NCBI GenBank assembly: GCA_016844545.1
Contig: JAENJC010000128.1
Coordinates: forward strand, 1 to 5,003
Origin: Deltaproteobacteria bacterium
GTDB taxonomy: Bacteria > Desulfobacterota > JAENJC01
DNA length: 5,003 bases
Direction: 5' to 3'
Shown piece after piece: positions 1-5,003 of the stretch (within the stretch, counting starts at the first letter, position 1; each line of letters starts with the position of its first letter). Under the pieces are notes generated by a model, which did not search any database, was not told the origin of the DNA, and was given only the letters and a program-made list of their open reading frames with translations. The position numbers were made by a program, and so were the translations under genes.

Positions 1-212
1 GGGGTGTCCGTTACCTTTGTAAGGATATCCAGACCGCTCTCTCCAGGCATCATGATATCCATGAATATCAGGGAATACCTTTCCCCCTTGATCTTCTCAA
101 GGGCCTGAATCCCGTCCTCGGCAAGCTCCACGGAGTAACCCCTCTTCTCCATGGCCTTGCGTAGGACAAACCTTATAGATTCCTCGTCATCTGCAATAAG
201 TATGCGTTCCAT
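1..212 (-). CDS. NtrC-like response regulator, receiver domain only (3' end beyond window)
   Basis: The first 70 codons of a response regulator are present before the window ends. They form the N-terminal two-thirds of a receiver domain: acidic pocket Asp8-Asp9 in ILIADDEESIRFVL, phosphoacceptor Asp52 in LIFMDIMMPGESGLDIL, and a Gly-rich turn after the Pro. SIRFVLRKAM resembles the SIRWVLxxAL segment of NtrC-type regulators. Together with the adjacent NtrB-like kinase, this suggests a sigma-54-dependent NtrC protein with AAA+ and HTH domains downstream, but neither domain is visible, so the output type is inferred. The start is fixed by an in-frame stop 19-21 nt upstream and by AAAAGGGG 5 nt before the ATG. 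The 44 nt gap after the kinase holds no terminator, so the pair is probably co-expressed. Confidence 0.9.
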   Translation of the reverse strand, partial: MERILIADDEESIRFVLRKAMEKRGYSVELAEDGIQALEKIKGERYSLIFMDIMMPGESGLDILTKVTDT

Positions 213-217
213 AAATA

Positions 218-225
218 CCCCTTTT
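218..225 (-). promoter_or_regulatory. Shine-Dalgarno site of the response regulator
   Basis: The coding strand reads AAAAGGGG, 5 nt before the ATG at 212, in the 44 nt gap after the kinase stop. The gap is purine-rich (a second GAGGGG lies further upstream) and shows neither an inverted repeat with a T-run nor a convincing promoter, so it appears to serve only translation initiation. Confidence 0.6.
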
Positions 226-256
226 ATCCCTCACCCCTCTAATCCAGTAATCCTGC

Positions 257-1378
257 TCATGATACCGGCAGAGTGACACTGACCGTTGTCCCTTCTCCCG
301 CTTTGCTCTTTATCTTTATATGACCCTTGTGCTCCTTGAGTATCCTGTGGGATATGGCAAGGCCAAGTCCGCTTCCTTTTTCTTTGGTGGAAAAAAATGG
401 AGTAAAGAGGCTTTCCAGTGTCTTCTGTGTCATCCCTTTTCCGTTGTCCGATATCTCAACAACGATGACCCCTTTTCTCCCCTCCCGCTCGACCATCTGA
501 TATTCCGTTCCCATCCTGGTGGAGACCATGAGCCAGCCGCCCTTGTCAACGGCCTCAATGGCGTTTTTTATGATATTCAGGAAGACTTGGGAGAGCCTTT
601 CTTTATCGCCTTTTATCATTGGAAGGCTTGGGTCAAACTCCTTATGAACAGTTATACCCTTTATCTTTGCAACCTCTGACAGCAGAAAGATATTGTCGTC
701 AAGGATTTTATGTATATTAATGGGTCTGAGAGATAGCTTCCTGGGGTTGGCAAAGTCCAGGAGTTCCTCGATAAGCCTGTTTACCCTTTCTGTCTCCCGA
801 ATTATTATCCCTGTATATTCTGTAAGTCTTTCGTCATTCCCCAGCTCTTCCTGGAGTAGTTGAGCCGAGCCCTTTATCCCTCCCAGCGGGTTTTTGATCT
901 CGTGGGCAAGTCCTGCGGCCAGCGTCCCCAATGTGCCAAGCCTGTCGGAATGACGGAGGTCATCCTCAAGCGCCTTTATCCTTCTCATGTCGCGGAGGAC
1001 TATAACTGTTCCGAGCACCTTCCCCTCTTCATCCAAAAGGGGAGAAGCAGTAAGGGAGACTGGGACAAGGCTCCCGTCTTTTTTTCGTATGCTAAGGTCG
1101 TTATCTGAAAAACTCTTCCCTGTTTCATAAGCCTTTTGAGCTAAGGAACCGACTTCCTGCTCACTGATGACTGATGACAGATTGTTTCCAACAGCCATCC
1201 CCTCCGAAACCCCTATCATTCCCTCAGCGCCCTGGTTAAAGGTCAGGATGATGTTATCTGGGGCAAGGACAACCACCCCATCCTCTATGCTGGCCAGGAG
1301 ATTTTCGTAAAGCCTCTCTTTATTGAGCGCTGATTTCATTATCATGGGACCCGAATGCCTGGAGGAAGAAGTCATCAT
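257..1378 (-). CDS. ntrB: NtrB-like soluble PAS sensor histidine kinase
   Basis: A 373-residue cytoplasmic two-component kinase with no membrane segment or signal peptide. A PAS domain spans about residues 22-130. The HisKA dimerisation domain (about 146-213) has phosphoacceptor His159 in GLAHEIKNPLGGIKGSAQLL, nearly identical to the NtrB/GlnL H-box; the HExxN pattern is typical of kinases that also dephosphorylate their partner. The HATPase domain (about 258-371) has the N box NIIKNAIEAV (268-277), G1 DNGKGM (311-316), F box FTPFF and G2 GSGLGL (335-340). By analogy it would phosphorylate the response regulator encoded 44 nt downstream and report nitrogen status, but the input ligand is unknown. 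The start is uncertain: ATGs at 1378, 1375, 1345 and 1339 are possible, none with a good Shine-Dalgarno site. The later two reduce the overlap with dusB from 59 to 26 or 20 nt and remove a low-complexity lead, so they are plausible. Confidence 0.9.
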   Translation of the reverse strand: MMTSSSRHSGPMIMKSALNKERLYENLLASIEDGVVVLAPDNIILTFNQGAEGMIGVSEGMAVGNNLSSVISEQEVGSLAQKAYETGKSFSDNDLSIRKKDGSLVPVSLTASPLLDEEGKVLGTVIVLRDMRRIKALEDDLRHSDRLGTLGTLAAGLAHEIKNPLGGIKGSAQLLQEELGNDERLTEYTGIIIRETERVNRLIEELLDFANPRKLSLRPINIHKILDDNIFLLSEVAKIKGITVHKEFDPSLPMIKGDKERLSQVFLNIIKNAIEAVDKGGWLMVSTRMGTEYQMVEREGRKGVIVVEISDNGKGMTQKTLESLFTPFFSTKEKGSGLGLAISHRILKEHKGHIKIKSKAGEGTTVSVTLPVS

Positions 1379-2351
1379 CGATTGACTCTAAGGTCTCAAA
1401 ATACGCCTCGGTCTCATCCAGGAGGTCCTCCATGTTATCTATGTGAAAAGCGCTCTTCCTGAAATCAGCGCTGTGGGAAAGCCCCTTGGTATACCAGCTT
1501 ATATGCTTCCTGAACTCCTTGACTGCCCATTTATCCCCCAGATAATCCGCCAGCATTTCAAGATGCCGCCTAATGGTTGCGTGTATCTCCTTTTCTGACG
1601 GAGGTTTCTCTAAAACCCCTTCTTCCAGATATTTCAGCGTCCTGCTGAATATCCAGGGGTTGCCGAGGGCTCCTCTTCCGATCATGATCCCGTCGCAAGA
1701 GGTTTCATCCAGCATCCTCTTCGCATCCTCAGGGGTCTTTATGTCTCCGTTCCCTATTACCGGAATCTTCAACGCCTTCTTAAGTTCCGCTATATGAGAC
1801 CAGTCGGACATCCCGCCAAAACCCTGGGCTGTTGTCCTTGAATGCAAGGTTATTGCGTCAACGCCATACTCTTCGGCAATCCTCCCTATCTCAAGGTAAT
1901 TTGTGGATTTAGAATCCCAGCCTGAACGGATCTTTACTGTAAAAGGGATTGTTACAGCCGCTCTAACAGCCTCAATTAGCGCCTTTATCTTCAGAGGGTC
2001 CCTGAGAAGGGCTGACCCTGAACCTGTGCTGACAACCTTTTTTGCAGGGCATCCCATATTGACATCAAGGGTATCTGCGCCAAACCCCTCGATTATCTTG
2101 GCTGCCTCCGCCATTATCTGAGGTTCTGAACCAAACAGCTGAATAGACAGAGGCCTTTCATAAGGGTCGCTATTCAGGAGGTCCCTTGTCTTCTTGCCAC
2201 CCCTGACCAGGGCAATGGCGCTGACCATCTCGGAAACAACAAGCCCGCACCCTTCATCCTTAACGATCAGCCGGTAAGGGAGGTTTGTGATTCCGGCCAT
2301 TGGGGCAAGGATCAGTTTATTTTCGATTTTTACTTTACCTATTTGCAGCAT
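1320..2351 (-). CDS. dusB: tRNA-dihydrouridine synthase, DusB/NifR3 family
   Basis: A 343-residue FMN-dependent flavoenzyme that reduces specific uridines of tRNA to dihydrouridine with NAD(P)H. The sequence shows a TIM barrel beginning with the FMN-site segment LAPMAGITNLPYR (15-27). The catalytic cysteine is Cys101 in the signature NMGCPAKKVV. Lys140 (TVKIRSGW) and His170 (TLHSRTTAQGFGG) are the expected flavin and substrate contacts. FMN phosphate-binding segments follow at VIGNGDI (198-204) and GIMIGRGALGNPW (221-233). A helical C-terminal tRNA-binding domain begins around residue 245. The G-rich GSGSALL after the Cys loop and the overall match favour DusB over DusA or DusC. The start is the first ATG after cysS, with AAGGG 9 nt upstream. 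The 3' end overlaps the start of the histidine kinase frame. In Alphaproteobacteria the same gene (nifR3) precedes ntrBC, matching this context. Confidence 0.95.
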   Translation of the reverse strand: MLQIGKVKIENKLILAPMAGITNLPYRLIVKDEGCGLVVSEMVSAIALVRGGKKTRDLLNSDPYERPLSIQLFGSEPQIMAEAAKIIEGFGADTLDVNMGCPAKKVVSTGSGSALLRDPLKIKALIEAVRAAVTIPFTVKIRSGWDSKSTNYLEIGRIAEEYGVDAITLHSRTTAQGFGGMSDWSHIAELKKALKIPVIGNGDIKTPEDAKRMLDETSCDGIMIGRGALGNPWIFSRTLKYLEEGVLEKPPSEKEIHATIRRHLEMLADYLGDKWAVKEFRKHISWYTKGLSHSADFRKSAFHIDNMEDLLDETEAYFETLESIDDDFFLQAFGSHDNEISAQ

Positions 2352-2356
2352 TGTCT

Positions 2357-3811
2357 TTATCCCTTAACCTTCCACGTCGTTCCTTTTGGCCCATCCTCAA
2401 GGATAATTCCCTTTTCAAGGAGTGTGTTCCTTATCTCATCCGCCCTCTTAAACTCCTTTGAGATCTTTGCTCCAGCCCTTTCTTCAATCAATCTGCTGAT
2501 CTCATCCCCGGATATGCCAAGGGCTGCCTTTGCTTCCGCTGTCTTAAAGAACTCTTCGGGAGTTGCTGCAAACAGGCCGAAGAGCCTGTTCCCAAGACCG
2601 GCAACTATATTCCTTCCGTAAGACATTATGGAATAACTTCCCTCGTCGCAAAGGCGGTTAATCAGTTTCAGCGCGTCGAACATGTATCCAATGGCCTGGG
2701 CTGTGTTAAAGTCATCGTCCATGGCCTCCTCTATCTTCCCGGATAGTCCCTTGAAGATTTCAAAGGCCGCTTTTTCAGATTCTGTTGTAGGGGAAGGCTT
2801 CAAATCTCCACCTGAATTTACCGTTATCTCATCCACCCTCTTGAAAGTCGAATAGAACTTGGAAAGCCCTGTCTTAGCATCGTTCAGTGCAGTATCTGAG
2901 TAGTCTATAGGGTTCCTGTAATGGGTTGTAAGTAAAAAGAAGCGGAGGACCTCAGAATGATATACCTTCAAGACCTCCTTGATGGTGAAGAAGTTCCCAA
3001 GGGACTTTGCCATCTTCTCATGGTTTATGGTCACAAAGCCGTTATGGAGCCAGTATCTGGCGAAGGTCTTGCCTGTTGCAGCCTCGCTTTGTGCTATCTC
3101 GTTCTCATGATGCGGGAATATAAGGTCCTTCCCGCCGCCGTGGATATCAAAGGTCTGCCCAAGGTTTTTCATGGTCATGGCAGAGCACTCTATGTGCCAG
3201 CCTGGGCGGCCATTCCCCCATGGGGATTCCCACCAGGGTTCACCTGGCTTTGATGATTTCCAGAGGGCGAAGTCCAGGGGGTCATTTTTCCTCTCGTCAA
3301 CCTCAACCCTGGCCCCTGAGATAAGCTCATCCATGTTCCTTTTGGAAAGCCTTCCGTATGAGGCAAACTTTCTGACTGCAAAATAGACGTCACCTTCCAC
3401 AGCATAGGCAAAACCCTTGTCTATTAGCGTCTGGATCAGCTTGTGCATATTCGGGATATACTCTGTGGCCTTCGGCTCAATGGATGGCGGAAGGTTTCCC
3501 AGGGCACTCATGTCCTCCCAGAACTCCTTCGTGTACCTTTCGGCGATCTCAGACCATAAAACCTTCTCTTCATTGGCCTTCTTTATTATCTTGTCGTCAA
3601 TGTCCGTGATGTTCCTGACGTATGTGACATCAAAACCGCTGTAACAGAGATACCTGGCTATCACATCAAAGACAGTTGTAGCCCTGGCATGCCCTATGTG
3701 GCAGACATCGTAAACAGTCGGTCCGCAGGCATACATCCCGACCTTTCCATCTTCAAGGGGCTTGAAGAGCTCCTTTTCACCGGACATGGTGTTATAAACG
3801 CGAAGCGGCAT
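2357..3811 (-). CDS. cysS: Cysteinyl-tRNA synthetase
   Basis: A complete 484-residue monomeric class I synthetase that charges tRNA-Cys, of normal length for the bacterial family (E. coli has 461). The N-terminal Rossmann catalytic domain carries the HIGH motif at residues 38-41. The zinc ligands that select the cysteine thiol are in place: Cys29, Cys209 (in WHIECSAM), His234 and Glu238 (in FPHHENEIAQSE), at nearly the same positions as in E. coli. The KMSKS loop is present as KMAKSLGN at 266-273, with Ala replacing the first Ser. The C-terminal helical part ends in the usual region EFKRADEIRNTLLEKG, followed by LEDGPKGTTWK. The start at 3811 is supported by the typical N terminus MPLRVYNT and by an AGGAGG 12 nt upstream inside the end of gltX. 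Its stop lies 5 nt before dusB, so the two are probably co-transcribed. Confidence 0.97.
   Translation of the reverse strand: MPLRVYNTMSGEKELFKPLEDGKVGMYACGPTVYDVCHIGHARATTVFDVIARYLCYSGFDVTYVRNITDIDDKIIKKANEEKVLWSEIAERYTKEFWEDMSALGNLPPSIEPKATEYIPNMHKLIQTLIDKGFAYAVEGDVYFAVRKFASYGRLSKRNMDELISGARVEVDERKNDPLDFALWKSSKPGEPWWESPWGNGRPGWHIECSAMTMKNLGQTFDIHGGGKDLIFPHHENEIAQSEAATGKTFARYWLHNGFVTINHEKMAKSLGNFFTIKEVLKVYHSEVLRFFLLTTHYRNPIDYSDTALNDAKTGLSKFYSTFKRVDEITVNSGGDLKPSPTTESEKAAFEIFKGLSGKIEEAMDDDFNTAQAIGYMFDALKLINRLCDEGSYSIMSYGRNIVAGLGNRLFGLFAATPEEFFKTAEAKAALGISGDEISRLIEERAGAKISKEFKRADEIRNTLLEKGIILEDGPKGTTWKVKG
2361..2365 (-). promoter_or_regulatory. Shine-Dalgarno site of dusB
   Basis: The coding strand reads AAGGG within the last codons of cysS, 9 nt before the dusB ATG at 2351. 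It supports that ATG as the start and re-initiation directly after cysS. Confidence 0.55.
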
Positions 3812-3817
3812 AAATTA

Positions 3818-5003
3818 TTATTCCCTCCTGAAAGCAGCCTTATCCAGCCGCTTGAGAATCTCTTCCTTTCCCAGCAGCATTAATATCTTTTCCATCTCCG
3901 GCCCTTTTGTCCTTCCAGTAAGGGCGGCCCTGAGGGGCATGAAAAGTGCCTTTCCTTTTACATCAAGCGTTGTCTTTACTTTTTCAGATGCTGCCCTATA
4001 AGCCTCCGGTGTTATGGATGCCTCTTTCTCAAACTCTTCCATGAAGGCCTTTATTACAGCGCCCGACTCAGGAATCTGCAATACGGCCTTGGCCTCGGTA
4101 TCATGCTGTACCTCATCGACGAAAATCTTCAGATGCCCGACCAGATCGGGCAGGGTTGACGCCTCTCCCTTTACCGCATCAATGGCAGCATCCATCCACT
4201 CTTCGCTCTTTCTTGAAAGGTTCACTCCCGCCTTTACCAGGTGCAGCAATAATAAGCCTCTCAGCTTTTTAGATTCATAGTTCCTTATGTAATGGGAGTT
4301 AATCCAGTTGAGCCTATCCATATCAAAGACAGCCGGTGAGTTTGATACCCTTTCCAGTGAAAACCCTTCAATCAGATCATCCATAGAAAGGATATCCTTC
4401 CCTTCTCCGTAGGAAATTCCCAGATGGGCCAGGTAGTTTATCACAGCCTCGCTTAAATAACCCCTGTCCCTGAACGACGCGCCAAGAATAAGAGGCAGGT
4501 GGGCAAATTGAGGAGGTATGAACCTCAGGGCCTCGGATATGAGTATCTGCCTCGGAGTATTGGAGAGATGATCGTCACCCCGGATAACATGCGTGACCCT
4601 CATAAGTGAGTCATCCACTATATTGGCGAAGTTGAAGGCTGCTGTCCCATCGGAGCGCCTTATGACAAAATCACCTATTTTGTCGCAGTCGAATGTGACC
4701 ATCCCTTTTACCAGGTCTTCCACTTCGACAACTCCTGCCTCTACCCTGAATCGGATGGTATGTGGCTTTCCCTGGACCTCGTAACTTCTGGATATCAGAG
4801 GGACCATATTCCTGCATTTGCCGTTATAGCGCGGCGGCTCATGGTTGGCTACCTGCTGAAGGTGTACCTTTTCCAGTTCATATTCGGTGCAGAAGCATCT
4901 GTATGCCTTGCCGTCCGCCATAAGCTGGGAGATCATATGGTCGTATATATCCTGTCTCTCAGACTGTCTGTACGGCGTAAAGAGACCCCCTTTGTTCGGC
5001 CCT
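3818..5003 (-). CDS. gltX: Glutamyl-tRNA synthetase, 5'-truncated by window edge, lacking the KMSKS-type loop
   Basis: A class I aminoacyl-tRNA synthetase that attaches glutamate to tRNA in the cytoplasm. The frame is open to the window edge, giving 394 visible residues; roughly the first 80-90, including the HIGH motif, lie outside. The visible part opens with the family-typical stretch PYRQSERQDIY. It continues with a zinc-site-like CFC and a third Cys 25 residues later, then THVIRGDDHLSNTPRQ, AHLPLILG, SPAVFDMDRLNW, and a C-terminal anticodon-binding helical domain containing GKALFMPLRAALTGRTKGP. An ATG at 4936-4934 is internal, not the start, because conserved sequence continues upstream of it. 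Oddity: between LILG and FRDRGYL, where relatives carry KLSKRHG, about 15 residues are missing in frame (junction at 4480/4481). The gene identity is secure, but whether the product is catalytically active is not. It is followed 6 nt later by cysS. Confidence 0.95.
   Translation of the reverse strand, partial: GPNKGGLFTPYRQSERQDIYDHMISQLMADGKAYRCFCTEYELEKVHLQQVANHEPPRYNGKCRNMVPLISRSYEVQGKPHTIRFRVEAGVVEVEDLVKGMVTFDCDKIGDFVIRRSDGTAAFNFANIVDDSLMRVTHVIRGDDHLSNTPRQILISEALRFIPPQFAHLPLILGASFRDRGYLSEAVINYLAHLGISYGEGKDILSMDDLIEGFSLERVSNSPAVFDMDRLNWINSHYIRNYESKKLRGLLLLHLVKAGVNLSRKSEEWMDAAIDAVKGEASTLPDLVGHLKIFVDEVQHDTEAKAVLQIPESGAVIKAFMEEFEKEASITPEAYRAASEKVKTTLDVKGKALFMPLRAALTGRTKGPEMEKILMLLGKEEILKRLDKAAFRRE
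3824..3829 (-). promoter_or_regulatory. Shine-Dalgarno site of cysS
   Basis: The coding strand reads AGGAGG, a full core match to the anti-Shine-Dalgarno sequence. It sits inside the last codons of gltX, 12 nt before the cysS ATG. The spacing is slightly long but supports the chosen cysS start and translation linked to gltX. Confidence 0.7.

Noticed and set aside
213..256. Possible separate promoter or sigma-54 site between the kinase and the regulator
   Set aside because: The 44 nt gap has no GG-N10-GC element like the -24/-12 consensus, no convincing -35/-10 pair and no stem-loop. It looks like a purine-rich ribosome-binding leader.
320..679. Plus-strand open frame of 119 codons antisense to the histidine kinase
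   Set aside because: It is the shadow of the kinase ATPase-domain coding sequence. Its translation has no recognisable domain, while the minus strand encodes complete catalytic motifs over the same bases.
221..2365. Recurring GGGATAAA-like strings (coding strand) near 221-230, 886-895 and 2356-2363
   Set aside because: Only a few loosely matching copies occur, one inside coding sequence and two at ribosome-binding regions. Purine-rich Shine-Dalgarno sequence and codon usage explain them better than a regulatory repeat.
2957..3253. Plus-strand open frame of 98 codons antisense to cysS
   Set aside because: It lies opposite the zinc-binding and KMAKS region of CysRS, with no family resemblance and no good ribosome binding site. 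The other plus-strand frames in the window were rejected for the same reason.
3190..3411. Minus-strand 73-codon frame inside cysS in another reading frame
   Set aside because: It overlaps conserved CysRS coding sequence. Its composition (Pro, Gly, Ser, Gln rich) looks like an out-of-frame translation.
4443..4520. Frameshift or pseudogene explanation for the shortened gltX loop
   Set aside because: The reading frame continues intact through the junction and for 150 more conserved codons to a normal C terminus. The change is an in-frame absence of sequence, not a frameshift.

Overview
The window is a compact, almost fully coding piece of bacterial chromosome. Every supported gene lies on the minus strand, so transcription runs from high to low coordinates. 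In transcript order the genes are gltX (glutamyl-tRNA synthetase, 5' end outside the window), cysS (cysteinyl-tRNA synthetase), dusB (tRNA-dihydrouridine synthase, also called nifR3), an NtrB-like PAS histidine kinase, and the first 70 codons of an NtrC-like response regulator that runs off the low-coordinate edge. Junctions are tight: 6 nt, 5 nt, an overlap of 20 to 59 nt depending on the start used, and 44 nt. No terminator or promoter-like sequence is visible, so the set looks like one operon.

The organism is a Gram-negative-type bacterium with base composition near 50% GC. The dusB-ntrB-ntrC order is known from Alphaproteobacteria (nifR3-ntrB-ntrC). The flavour of the proteins and the upstream gltX-cysS pair would also fit a Deltaproteobacteria-like or Nitrospirota-like lineage. 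This placement is inference only; no rRNA or clade-specific marker is present.

Region by region: 3818-5003 encodes GltX from just after its first catalytic-domain segment to its C terminus. 2357-3811 encodes a complete CysRS. 1320-2351 encodes a complete DusB. 257-1378 encodes a soluble PAS-HisKA-HATPase kinase whose H-box closely resembles that of enterobacterial NtrB/GlnL. 1-212 encodes the start of a receiver domain. Functionally the operon joins tRNA charging (Glu, Cys), tRNA modification and a probable nitrogen-type two-component system.

The one real anomaly is in gltX. The segment that should carry the KMSKS-type catalytic loop (KLSKR in most GluRS) is missing through a clean in-frame gap of about 15 residues at 4480/4481, while both flanks are normal. 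This is either a natural loop-less GluRS, a recent inactivating deletion, or an assembly or sequencing error. I saw no mobile element, CRISPR array, RNA gene or previously undescribed multi-gene system.
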